From: JBJXFE01 sp046153875
GTDB taxonomy: Bacteria > Planctomycetota > Phycisphaerae > Phycisphaerales > UBA1924
Direction: 5' to 3'
DNA length: 64,000 nt
NCBI GenBank assembly: GCA_046153875.1
Contig: JBJXFE010000013.1
Coordinates: 62,001 to 126,000 of the forward strand
Shown here one piece after another: positions 17,267 through 27,189 of the stretch. Below the pieces are notes generated by a model. It did no database searches, was not told the origin of the DNA, and saw only the letters and a program-made list of their open reading frames with translations. Every line of letters begins with the position of its first letter. Position 1 is the stretch's first letter. Both the position numbers and the translations under genes were made by a program.

Positions 17267-19426
17267 ATGAAACGGCTGACCTTCCTCGGCAGTGTCGCGG
17301 TACTCGCGGTTTCCTCCGCCGTCACCGCCCAGACGGTCCAATACCCGCCCACAAGCAAGGGCGCAGTGACCGATGACTACCACGGCACGACGGTCGCCGA
17401 CCCCTACCGCTGGCTCGAGGAACTCGATTCCGCACCCACCCGCGATTGGATCGAGGCGCAGAACAAGGTGACGTTCGAGTTCCTTGCCGCGATCCCGCAA
17501 CGCGACCCCATCAAGGCGCGCCTCACCGAGTTGTGGAACTTTGAGCGGTTCGGCCTGCCCTACAAGGAAGGCGGCAAGTACTTTTACTCCTACAACAGCG
17601 GGCTCCAGAACCAGAACATCCTCTACGTCGCCGACACGCTCGCGGCCGCGCCCCGAGTGCTGATCGACCCCAACGCCCTCAGCGCCGACGCGACGGTGTC
17701 GCTCGCGGGAACCTCCGTCAGCCCGGACGGCAGGCACATCGCCTGGGCCACCTCCGACGGCGGGACCGACTGGAAGACGTGGAAGTTCCGGCTCATCGAG
17801 ACCGGCGCGGACCTGCCGGACACGCTCAAGCACATCAAGTTCACCGACATGTCCTGGGCCCGCGACGGCACCGGCGTGTACTACAGCCGCTACCCCGTCG
17901 GGGCGGACGGCAAGGCCGACGACAAGCAGCGCGTCATGGTGTACCACCACGTCCTGGGCACGTCGCAGGACGATGACATGATGATCTACGAGCTGCCCGC
18001 CAAGCCGACCCGCAGCCCGTACGCGACCGCCACCGAGGACGGCCGCTACCTCGTCGTCACCATCAGCGAAGGCCTGACCGCGAACGACGTCTCGGTGATC
18101 GACCTGGCCGACCCGACGAGGGCGGCCAAGCCGATCCTCGACCAGTGGAATGCGCTCTACGGGTACATCGGGAACAACGGCACGACGTTCTACTTCGAGA
18201 CGACCAGGGACGCGCCGAAATCGCGGGTCATCGCGATCGACGTGAACAACCCCGTTCCTTCGGCCTGGCGCGTCGTGGTGCCCGAGGCCGCCGAGCCGCT
18301 CCAGTCCGCGTCGTACGTCGGGCGGCGCGTGCTCGCCCACTATCTCAAGGACGTGAAGTCGGTCGTCAAGGTGTACGACGAGGCGGGCGCCTTCATGCGC
18401 GACGCCGCGCTCCCGGGCATCGGCTCCGCCGGCGGCTTCGGCGGGCACGCCGACGACCCGGAGACGTTCTTCACCTTCACCGGCTTCACCACGCCCCCCG
18501 AGAGCTACCGCTACAACGTCGTGACCGGCGAGAGGACCCTGTTCAAGCGCCCCAGCGTCCCCGGCCTCGATCCGAGCGCGTACGAGACCAAACAGGTCTT
18601 CTACGCGAGCAAGGACGGCACGAGCGTCCCCATGTTCATCACGAACAAGAGGGGGATCACCCTCGACGGCTCCAACCCCACGCTCCTCTACGGCTACGGC
18701 GGGTTCAACGTCTCGATCACGCCGGGGTACAGCACGTCCCGCCTCGTGTGGATGGAGATGGGCGGCGTCGTCGCCGTGCCCAACATCCGCGGCGGGGGCG
18801 AATACGGCAAGGCCTGGCACGAGGCGGGCACGAAGCTCACCAAGCAGACCGTGTTCGACGACTTCATCGGCGCGGCCGAGTGGCTCATCGCCAACAAGTA
18901 CACCAGCGCGAAGAAGCTGGCGATCCAGGGCGGCAGCAACGGCGGACTCCTCGTCGGCGCGTGCATGACCCAGCGGCCCGAGCTCTTCGGCGCCGCCCTG
19001 CCCGCCGTGGGCGTGCTCGACATGCTCCGCTACCACACGCCGAGCATGAACGCCCGCAACTGGTCCACGGACTACGGCCTCTCGGAGGACCCGGCCGAGT
19101 TCAAGGCCCAGTACGCCTACTCGCCCCTCCACCGGGTCAAGGCGGGCACGTGCTACCCGGCGACGCTGGTGACGACCGGCGACCACGACGATCGCGTGGT
19201 GCCGTGGCACAGCTTCAAGTTCGCGGCGACCCTGCAGGCCGTTCAGCCGTGCGCCAACCCCACCCTGATCCGCGTCGAAACCCGGGCCGGGCACGGCGCA
19301 GGGAAGCCGACATGGATGGTCATCGAGGAAGTCGCCGACCAGTGGGCGTTCCTCGTCAAGACCCTGGGCATGAGCCCCGAACTGGCGCCGGCGGGCGAGG
19401 CGAAGTCGTCCACCGTCGGGCAGTGA
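17267..19426 (+). CDS. Exported prolyl oligopeptidase (S9A family)
   Basis: This peptidase cuts short peptides after proline. A signal peptide (residues 1-21, ending VTAQ) suggests periplasmic action. The 719-residue protein shows the N-terminal segment DDYHGTTVADPYRWLE, a beta-propeller (about 70-430) and an alpha/beta-hydrolase domain. The catalytic Ser557 lies in GGSNGG, Asp in GDHDDRVVPWHS and His in AGHGAGKPT. NIRGGGEYGKAWHEAG is also diagnostic of S9A. ATG 17267 follows CGGAGAG by about 9 bases. It is flanked by unrelated genes and appears to be a single-gene unit. Confidence 0.95.
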   Translation: MKRLTFLGSVAVLAVSSAVTAQTVQYPPTSKGAVTDDYHGTTVADPYRWLEELDSAPTRDWIEAQNKVTFEFLAAIPQRDPIKARLTELWNFERFGLPYKEGGKYFYSYNSGLQNQNILYVADTLAAAPRVLIDPNALSADATVSLAGTSVSPDGRHIAWATSDGGTDWKTWKFRLIETGADLPDTLKHIKFTDMSWARDGTGVYYSRYPVGADGKADDKQRVMVYHHVLGTSQDDDMMIYELPAKPTRSPYATATEDGRYLVVTISEGLTANDVSVIDLADPTRAAKPILDQWNALYGYIGNNGTTFYFETTRDAPKSRVIAIDVNNPVPSAWRVVVPEAAEPLQSASYVGRRVLAHYLKDVKSVVKVYDEAGAFMRDAALPGIGSAGGFGGHADDPETFFTFTGFTTPPESYRYNVVTGERTLFKRPSVPGLDPSAYETKQVFYASKDGTSVPMFITNKRGITLDGSNPTLLYGYGGFNVSITPGYSTSRLVWMEMGGVVAVPNIRGGGEYGKAWHEAGTKLTKQTVFDDFIGAAEWLIANKYTSAKKLAIQGGSNGGLLVGACMTQRPELFGAALPAVGVLDMLRYHTPSMNARNWSTDYGLSEDPAEFKAQYAYSPLHRVKAGTCYPATLVTTGDHDDRVVPWHSFKFAATLQAVQPCANPTLIRVETRAGHGAGKPTWMVIEEVADQWAFLVKTLGMSPELAPAGEAKSSTVGQ

Positions 19427-19557
19427 GCCGCCATACGCCGAGCCGCGGCGAGCGAGCAAGAAACGGCCGGTCGTGGAATGAACGACCGCCGGGGCGGGGG
19501 CCCGAGCACCTCCTCCGAGCGCTCGCGCCGCACCCGATCCCGGCGGTCGGGGGATTC

Positions 19558-19581
19558 GTCGGCCGCTCCGCGGCGGCCGAC
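19558..19581. other. GC-rich 9-bp hairpin in the intergenic region
   Basis: GTCGGCCGC and GCGGCCGAC form a perfect 9-bp stem around a 6-base loop, between convergent prolyl oligopeptidase and HAD genes. There is no T-run on either side, so a classical intrinsic terminator is not supported, but it may slow polymerase. The rest of 19427-19648 holds nothing else I can name. Confidence 0.35.
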
Positions 19582-19648
19582 GCGGGGTCGAAGCTACCGC
19601 GCGCACGGGAGTTCCGCAAGGGAATTCGAACCCTGAATTATCGAAGAT

Positions 19649-20398
19649 TCAGCGAACGCCGGCCGCCGGCGGAGGCCCGTGTGGAGCGCCCGTCGAGGCC
19701 GGGTCTGCCAACAACCATGCGAGCACTTCATCCGTCCGCGAGAGGTCCGGCAGCGCGTGGTGCGCCCCGGCGCCGCGGAGAACCTCGGGCGTGAACTGCC
19801 CGGTGCCGACCCCCAGCGCCCGGCAGCCGTGGACGAGCGCGCACCGCACGTCGTGCGGCGTGTCCCCGACGATCGTGACGCGGTCGGGCTCGATCACCCG
19901 CCCGAAACGCTCGCGGTAGCGGCGCATGGCGACCGGCGGCAGGTGGTCCCGGGCCGGCGGCGCGTGCGGCGATTCGTCTCCCCAGGCCGCGACGGCGAAG
20001 CGGTCGGGATCCACCCCGCACGCCGAGAGCTTCAGACGCCCGGTCTCAGCGAAGTTGCCGGTGAGCAGCCCGAGCGTCACCCCGTCGCGCTCGGCGAGCG
20101 CGTCGAGCAGTTCGCTCACGCCCGGCAGCCGCCGCCCGATCGCCGGGGACTCCCCCAGCACCCGGGCCAGCTCCCGCCCGTACGCCGCGCGGATCGCGCG
20201 GAGGTTGTCGGGCGTCACGCCCACGCCGCTGAGCCGGAGCATCTCGTCGAGGATGAGCGGGTCGAGCCGCCCGGCGAAGTCGAGCCCGTCGGCGGTGAAG
20301 CCCGGGCCGAAGAGACCACGGCCCGCGGCGACCATCGCGCGGATGCCGGCGCCCGACGTCTTGATGAGCGTGGCGTCGATGTCGAAGAGGATGAGCAT
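19649..20398 (-). CDS. HAD-superfamily phosphatase
   Basis: The 249-residue protein carries HAD motif I as FDIDATLIKT (nucleophile Asp and Asp+2), motif II Thr in LLTGNF and motif IV in TIVGDTPHDVRCA. A helical cap of the phosphoglycolate-phosphatase type lies between motifs I and II. Likely a cytoplasmic small-molecule phosphatase; the substrate cannot be told. I use ATG 20398, directly before the first beta strand; a longer frame with a Cys-rich start exists but adds no conserved residues. A TACGAT box on the minus strand near 20442-20447 may be its -10. Acylphosphatase is next upstream on the same strand. Confidence 0.82.
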   Translation of the reverse strand: MLILFDIDATLIKTSGAGIRAMVAAGRGLFGPGFTADGLDFAGRLDPLILDEMLRLSGVGVTPDNLRAIRAAYGRELARVLGESPAIGRRLPGVSELLDALAERDGVTLGLLTGNFAETGRLKLSACGVDPDRFAVAAWGDESPHAPPARDHLPPVAMRRYRERFGRVIEPDRVTIVGDTPHDVRCALVHGCRALGVGTGQFTPEVLRGAGAHHALPDLSRTDEVLAWLLADPASTGAPHGPPPAAGVR

Positions 20399-20482
20399 GG
20401 GGGGAGCGAGGCAGCGACACAACCGGAGATGAGGCGGGTCTGATCGTAGTCGGGAGTGCCCTCATCGCGGCGGGAACGGGCA

Positions 20483-20752
20483 TCAGCGTGCGATGACAAA
20501 CCCCGACTCGCCGTCGATCAGCGCAGCACGGTCGGTCGTTTCGCCACGGATGTGCGCGCCCATCCGGTCGCGCACGGTGGACAGAAAGCGACTAACCTCG
20601 TCGGCGATACCCTGGGCCTCGACCCGAACGCGCCCGTCCGCCTCGTTCCGCACCCAGGCCGTGACGGCGAAGCCCGCGGCAATCGCCCGCGTCCCGGCCC
20701 GGAAGCCGACGCCCTGCACCCGCCCCGAGTAGAAGACCCGTCGACGCTCCAC
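20483..20752 (-). CDS. acyP: Acylphosphatase
   Basis: This small enzyme hydrolyses acyl phosphates such as acetyl phosphate. The consensus GRVQGVGFRAGT is present, with the phosphate-binding loop and catalytic Arg, followed by the catalytic Asn in WVRNEADGRV. With the GTG start at 20752 it has 89 residues, the normal size. An ATG at 20770 in the same frame would add six residues, but the TATCGT box at 20758-20763 lies 5 bases before the GTG, matching the leaderless pattern of other genes here. It runs toward the HAD phosphatase gene, 84 bases downstream. Confidence 0.9.
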   Translation of the reverse strand: MERRRVFYSGRVQGVGFRAGTRAIAAGFAVTAWVRNEADGRVRVEAQGIADEVSRFLSTVRDRMGAHIRGETTDRAALIDGESGFVIAR

Positions 20753-21263
20753 GCACCACGATAAGCCCATCACCGGGCGCGGTCGCTCGGGCGCGGGGTC
20801 ACCGACCCCGGACCAGGGCGATCTCCGCCGAGGTGGCGCGCCGCCACCCCTCGGCCCGATAAGACCCCGCACACGGGCAGTCTGGGCAGACTTTTCGCCC
20901 TGTTCCATTGATTCGCGGACGGGCGCGGCTAGTCTTTGACGTTCGGTCGGGATCGCTCGCCCACACGATCCGGGGACCCGGCCGCTTCGGCGGCCCATAG
21001 AGCCCGCGGGATCAAACCGTACTCGAGCGATCGAGCCGAGACTTCGACCCCGCGAGGACTCCGCGCGGCGCGGTGCTCTCGGGAGGGGCTTGGGGCGAAC
21101 CGGCTCTTCATGATTTTTCTGGCCCACAGTTCGGCATGTTCCGCGTGTAGGTTCCGCGTAGTTTCGTCGGGGGCGGGGGTTCTCCGTCCGTGGGGACGGG
21201 CCTCGCTGATGCATCGGACGCAGCGGTAGCCCGCGGCGGCGGCGGGCAGGGGCACACGAGCGC
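20753..21263. other. 511-bp gap between acyP and dnaG; candidate dnaG-rpoD leader or small RNA
   Basis: No gene with a recognisable product is seen on either strand. A very stable hairpin, GGCCGC-TTCG-GCGGCC, lies at 20980-20995 (UUCG tetraloop). TTGACG at about 20936 could be a -35 box. The gap is long for this compact region and precedes the macromolecular-synthesis genes dnaG and rpoD, so it probably holds their promoters; a structured RNA cannot be excluded. I checked by eye for RNase P, SRP, 6S and tmRNA cores and found none. Confidence 0.35.
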
Positions 21264-23093
21264 ATGGCGCGCGGACCGACCGGAGATCGCGGCGACCTCG
21301 AGCGCGTGCGCGACGCGTCGGACATCGTCCGCATCATCGGCGAGCACGTCGCCCTCAAGCCCAAGGGCCGCGAGTACGCCGGGCTCTGCCCGTTCCACGA
21401 CGACCACCGCCCCTCTATGAACGTCGTGCCCGCGAAGCAGATCTTCCACTGCTTCGTCTGCGGCGCCGGCGGGGACGTCTTCAGCTTCGTCCAGAAGCAC
21501 CACAAGATGGAGTTCCGCGAGGCCCTCGAGTACCTGGCCGAGCGCGCCGGGATCGAACTGAAACGACCGGACAGGGCCCGGGGTACCGGAGACGGCGGGA
21601 AGCCGGAGATCACACGGGCCGACCTGGTCCGGGCGAACGCCTCGGCCGCCGACTTCTTCCGCGCGATCCTCCGCCACACCGAGCACGGCATCGTCGGGCG
21701 TGACCTCGTTGAACGACGCGGCATCAGCCCGGAGATGGTCGAACGCTTCGGCGTCGGCCTCTCCCCCGACCGCTGGGACGGGCTGCTCATCACGGCGCAG
21801 AAGATGGGCATGGACCCCGGCGTCTTCCACGAGGCCGGGCTGCTCAAGCGCCGCGACCAGGCCGGAGGGGGGGGCGGCTACTACGACTCGTTCCGTCACC
21901 GCCTGATCTTCCCGATTCAGGACCAGATCGGGCGCGTCATCGCGTTCGGCGGGCGCAAAATCCGCGAGGAGGACGACCCGAAGTACCTCAACTCGCCCGA
22001 GACGCGCATCTTCGAAAAAGCCGGCACGCTCTACGGGCTGCACCAGGCGGCCCGGGCGATCCAGGCCGAGCGGGTCGCGGTCATCACCGAGGGGTACACC
22101 GACACGATCGCGTGCCATCAAGCGGGGATCGAGAACGTCGTGGCCACGCTGGGAACGGCCCTGACCCCGCGCCACGCCGCGGTGCTGCGACGGCTCTGCG
22201 ACACGGTCGTGCTGCTGTTCGACGGCGACCTCGCGGGGCAGAAGGCCGCGGACCGGGCGGTCGAGGTGTTTATCGCCGAGGAGCTGGGCGTGCGGATCGC
22301 GACGCTCGCCGGCGTCACGGACGCGAAGGACCCGGACGAGCTGCTCAAGCGCGAGGGCGGGGCGGACCTGCTGCGCCGCGCGATCGCGTCGAGCACCGAC
22401 CTGCTGCGCTACCGCTACGAGCGGGTGCGTGCTTCGCTCGGCGGGGCCTCGCCCGAGCGGATGAACCGCGTCATCGAGGACGAGATCGACCGGCTGGTAT
22501 CGCTCGGCCTGAACGACCTGCGCCCACTGCGACGGCAGTTCATCGTGCGCCAGCTCGCGGCCATCGCGGGCGTGCCGGAACGCACGATCGAGCGGAGCAT
22601 CCCGGGCGGACGCCCCGGCGCGCGACCGCCCGCCGCCGTGCCCGCGGACTCGCGATCACCGCGGACACGTGCCGAGGAGATGCTCGGGTGCGTGCTCTGC
22701 GACGCCTTGCTCGCCGCCGGGCTTGAGGGCGACACGGGGTCGGTGCTCGCCGCGAGCCGCTTCGGCGCGGGCCCGGCGGCCCGCGTGGCGCGGGCGCTGG
22801 AGGACGGCGCCGCCGACCTGGCGGCGGTCCTCGCCCACCTGAGCGACGACGACGAGGCCAAGGCGCTGGCGGTGGCCCTCGCGGAGCACGTCTTCGCCCT
22901 GACCGACGGCGGGAAGCGCGTCCGCGAGCACTGGGACGAGTGCGCGAGGCTCGAACGCCTCGACGCCGAGCGTGCGGCCGGTCGCGGGACGGCCGCGAGC
23001 GAAGCGGGGTCTGCGGAACGGCTGCGGCGGATGCGCGACCGCGCGGACGCGGGTGATCGAAGGATGCTGCCCGTGCCGACGCGGGCGGTATGA
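21264..23093 (+). CDS. dnaG: DNA primase
   Basis: DnaG makes RNA primers at the replication fork. The N-terminal zinc-binding domain has CPFHDD ... CFVCGAGGD (Cys-His-Cys-Cys). Next come the RNA-polymerase/TOPRIM core with IFPIQDQIGRVIAFGGR, the acidic EGYTD motif and FDGDLAGQKAA (DxD), then a less conserved C-terminal helicase-interacting region. The 609-residue length fits the family. No strong ribosome binding site precedes ATG 21264. rpoD follows after 84 bases on the same strand, as in the classical macromolecular-synthesis operon, though rpsU is not in front. Confidence 0.96.
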   Translation: MARGPTGDRGDLERVRDASDIVRIIGEHVALKPKGREYAGLCPFHDDHRPSMNVVPAKQIFHCFVCGAGGDVFSFVQKHHKMEFREALEYLAERAGIELKRPDRARGTGDGGKPEITRADLVRANASAADFFRAILRHTEHGIVGRDLVERRGISPEMVERFGVGLSPDRWDGLLITAQKMGMDPGVFHEAGLLKRRDQAGGGGGYYDSFRHRLIFPIQDQIGRVIAFGGRKIREEDDPKYLNSPETRIFEKAGTLYGLHQAARAIQAERVAVITEGYTDTIACHQAGIENVVATLGTALTPRHAAVLRRLCDTVVLLFDGDLAGQKAADRAVEVFIAEELGVRIATLAGVTDAKDPDELLKREGGADLLRRAIASSTDLLRYRYERVRASLGGASPERMNRVIEDEIDRLVSLGLNDLRPLRRQFIVRQLAAIAGVPERTIERSIPGGRPGARPPAAVPADSRSPRTRAEEMLGCVLCDALLAAGLEGDTGSVLAASRFGAGPAARVARALEDGAADLAAVLAHLSDDDEAKALAVALAEHVFALTDGGKRVREHWDECARLERLDAERAAGRGTAASEAGSAERLRRMRDRADAGDRRMLPVPTRAV

Positions 23094-23177
23094 CGGGATG
23101 ACTCAAGGGGACCGGCCGCGAGGATCGCGGCCGCGGGACGACGGACGGACCGGGGACCAAAGGGTGAGGAGGAATCC

Positions 23178-25169
<1,992 letters not shown>

Positions 25170-25490
25170 CGCTCGACCGCGTGTGCGGCCGGGTGGGGTG
25201 GCGGTGGCGGCGCGGGGCGGGCGGTGGAGGGGTGGGGTGCGGACAGAGCCCGAAGCGCGAGCGACGGGTCTAACTGCCGCTGATCGGCCCGGCTGATTGT
25301 TCACTGCCGATTGCTCATCGCCAGCCGCCCATTCCGCAGCGACACCGCCATCGTCCAGTTCGGCGTCGGTGGCGGCGACAACGCGCAAGCGGGCGGCCTC
25401 GCGCTCGCGGCGTAGAAGGCAGAGCGAAACCGCGAGACAGGGAAGCGGCGAACGAGCGAAGCAGCCCGCCACGGCGGGTCAACGAGACAA

Positions 25491-25521
25491 GGGGCCCCGG
25501 CGATCGCCGGAGCCCCTCTTT
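25491..25521 (+). terminator. Intrinsic terminator-like hairpin after dnaG-rpoD
   Basis: GGGGC-C-CCGG pairs with CCGG-A-GCCCC across a short CGATCG loop and is followed by TCTTT. It lies 320 bases after the rpoD stop; 25170-25490 contains no gene I can support. The left flank (GAGACAA) gives TTGTCTC on the other strand, so it might work weakly both ways. Confidence 0.6.
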
Positions 25522-25573
25522 CGTGCGCCGCCTCGGGGCCTGCCCGCCCCGGGGGCGGTGGAGACCTCCGCCC

Positions 25574-25605
25574 CTTGATCCCTTGTTCGCTTGATCCCTC
25601 GTTCG
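25574..25605. repeat. 16-bp tandem repeat, two copies
   Basis: CTTGATCCCTTGTTCG is followed directly by CTTGATCCCTCGTTCG, differing at one base. It lies in the non-coding region upstream of the dockerin-tailed gene and has no known role. Confidence 0.6.
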
Positions 25606-25718
25606 TCCGCGCCTTGCCCCCGGGCACCCGTACCGCCCCGCCCGTGTCGGCCCTTGACACACGGGGTACAGTGAACCCGTCGGAGACTCGGATGGGGGAA
25701 ACGGAGATCAACTCGGCC

Positions 25719-27080
25719 ATGCGTTCAAACACCCACCCCGTCTCGTCCCGCGCTGCCCGCTTCGTCCTTCAACGTCCCGCCGCCTGCGGCCTCGCCGCGG
25801 CGCTGGCCGCCGCGCCCGGCGCTGCGGCCCAGTGTTCACCCGCGTGGGACACCGCCGTCGGCAACCCCGGCGCGGGCACGGGCTACGTCGGCGCGATCCT
25901 GCCGTGGGACGACGGCGTCGGCACGCCCGGCGAAGACCTCTACGCCGGCGGCTCCTTCGAGCAGATCGGCGGCCAGAACCGGCGCGCCATCGCCCGGTGG
26001 AACAAAGCCGCGAACACCTGGTCCACCCTCGGCCCGGGGATCATCCAGGAGAACACGACGTTCGTCGCCGCCCTGGCCGCGTATAACGCGGGGGGGGGGG
26101 AGCAGCTGATCGTCGGCGGGGCGTTCGGCAGCGGCGGGGGGGTGCCCGGCACCAAGAGCATGGCCCGGTGGAACGGCACGAGCTGGTCCGCCACGGGCTC
26201 GCAGTTCGTGCAGAACACCGCCGACTCGGTGTGGGCGCTGAAGGTGTGGAACGGCAAGCTCTACGTCGGCGGCGGTTTCGCCAACGTCGGCGGTGTCGTG
26301 GGCGCGAACGGCATCGCATCATGGGACGGGGTCACCTGGGCCCCGCTCGGGTCCGGCATCACCGGCACGTTCTCCCCCGTCGTATTCAAGCTCGAAGTCT
26401 TCAACGACGGCACGGGCGAGGCGCTCTACGCCGCGGGGCGTTTCGCGGGAGTCGGCGGCGTGCCCAACACGGCGCTGATCGCCAGGTGGAACGGCGCGGC
26501 GTGGTCCGTCGTCGGGCCGGGCCTCTTCCCGAGCTCGGCGCTCACCGGCGTCGAGGCCATGGCGGTGTACGACGCGGGCGGGGGGCCTGCCCTGTTCGTC
26601 GGCGGCAACCCATTCATCCCCTCGGGCCAACCCACCGCGAGCGTCGCGAGCTGGAACGGCGCCGCCTGGACCACCATCGGCCAGAACCTCGGCGGGCGCA
26701 CCACCTGCCTGGCCGCCTTCGACGACGGGAGCGGCGCCGGCCCGCAGCTCTACAACGGCGGCACCGCCCAGCCCGCCATCAACTACATCGCCCGGTACGT
26801 CGGCGGCCAGTGGGTCACGGTGGACGGCGGCGTGACCGGCACCTCACTCCCCTCGTTCCCCGGCGGCGCCGGCAGCTTCCCTTCCGTCTTCTCGATGGGC
26901 GAGTGGGACGACACGCTCTACGTCGGCGGGAACTTCACGGTGATAGGGGGCCTGAACTCCAACGGCCTCGTTGCGCGGACGTCGTGCCCGTCGTGCTACG
27001 CGGACTGCAACGCCAGCGGGAACCTGACCGTCGCCGATTTCGGCTGCTTCCAGGGCAAGTACGTGCTGGGATGCCCGTAA
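25719..27080 (+). CDS. Secreted repeat protein with C-terminal Cys-rich dockerin-like tail
   Basis: The 453-residue product has a long signal peptide (about residues 1-38, ending GAAAQC). The body contains repeated beta strands with the pattern LYVGGxF...IAxWNGxxWxxxG, at least six times, typical of a beta-propeller-like secreted protein. The C-terminus reads CYADCNASGNLTVADFGCFQ, a single GC-type dockerin-like calcium motif (D/N-rich loop plus ADFGCFQ helix) that is widespread in Phycisphaerae. No catalytic site is recognised. I chose ATG 25719, after GGAG; ATG 25692 in frame would only lengthen the n-region. A TACAGT box lies at 25667-25672 and a strong terminator follows the gene. Confidence 0.8.
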   Translation: MRSNTHPVSSRAARFVLQRPAACGLAAALAAAPGAAAQCSPAWDTAVGNPGAGTGYVGAILPWDDGVGTPGEDLYAGGSFEQIGGQNRRAIARWNKAANTWSTLGPGIIQENTTFVAALAAYNAGGGEQLIVGGAFGSGGGVPGTKSMARWNGTSWSATGSQFVQNTADSVWALKVWNGKLYVGGGFANVGGVVGANGIASWDGVTWAPLGSGITGTFSPVVFKLEVFNDGTGEALYAAGRFAGVGGVPNTALIARWNGAAWSVVGPGLFPSSALTGVEAMAVYDAGGGPALFVGGNPFIPSGQPTASVASWNGAAWTTIGQNLGGRTTCLAAFDDGSGAGPQLYNGGTAQPAINYIARYVGGQWVTVDGGVTGTSLPSFPGGAGSFPSVFSMGEWDDTLYVGGNFTVIGGLNSNGLVARTSCPSCYADCNASGNLTVADFGCFQGKYVLGCP

Positions 27081-27085
27081 GGAAG

Positions 27086-27109
27086 AAGGGACCAAGGGAC
27101 GAAGGGACG
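27086..27109. repeat. 8-bp tandem repeat AAGGGACS, three copies
   Basis: Three adjacent units (AAGGGACC, AAGGGACG, AAGGGACG) sit right after the stop of the dockerin-tailed gene and before its terminator. No function is known. Confidence 0.6.
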
Positions 27110-27130
27110 CAGAGGAAGGACGACACTCGA

Positions 27131-27161
27131 AGCCCGGGGGCTCGATACCCCCGGGTTTATT
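27131..27161 (+). terminator. Intrinsic terminator of the dockerin-tailed gene
   Basis: CCCGGGGG (27133-27140) pairs perfectly with CCCCCGGG (27148-27155) over a 7-base loop, followed by TTTATT. It lies between this gene and convergent hutU, and stops the rightward transcript. Confidence 0.85.
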
Positions 27162-27189
27162 CGTGCGCTGTCCGACGCGGGCAAGTCCG

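Noticed and set aside
19610..19660. tRNA-like fragment on the minus strand (GGGTTCGAATTCCC after a TGAAT/ATTCA hairpin)
   Set aside because: The T-arm stem does not pair over 5 bp, no acceptor stem or D arm can be built, and it runs into the end of the HAD gene. It is probably chance, though a tRNA remnant cannot be fully excluded.
25654..25672. TTGACA followed by TACAGT as a complete promoter
   Set aside because: The two hexamers are only 7 bases apart, far from the 16-18 needed, so at most the TACAGT can serve as a -10 box.
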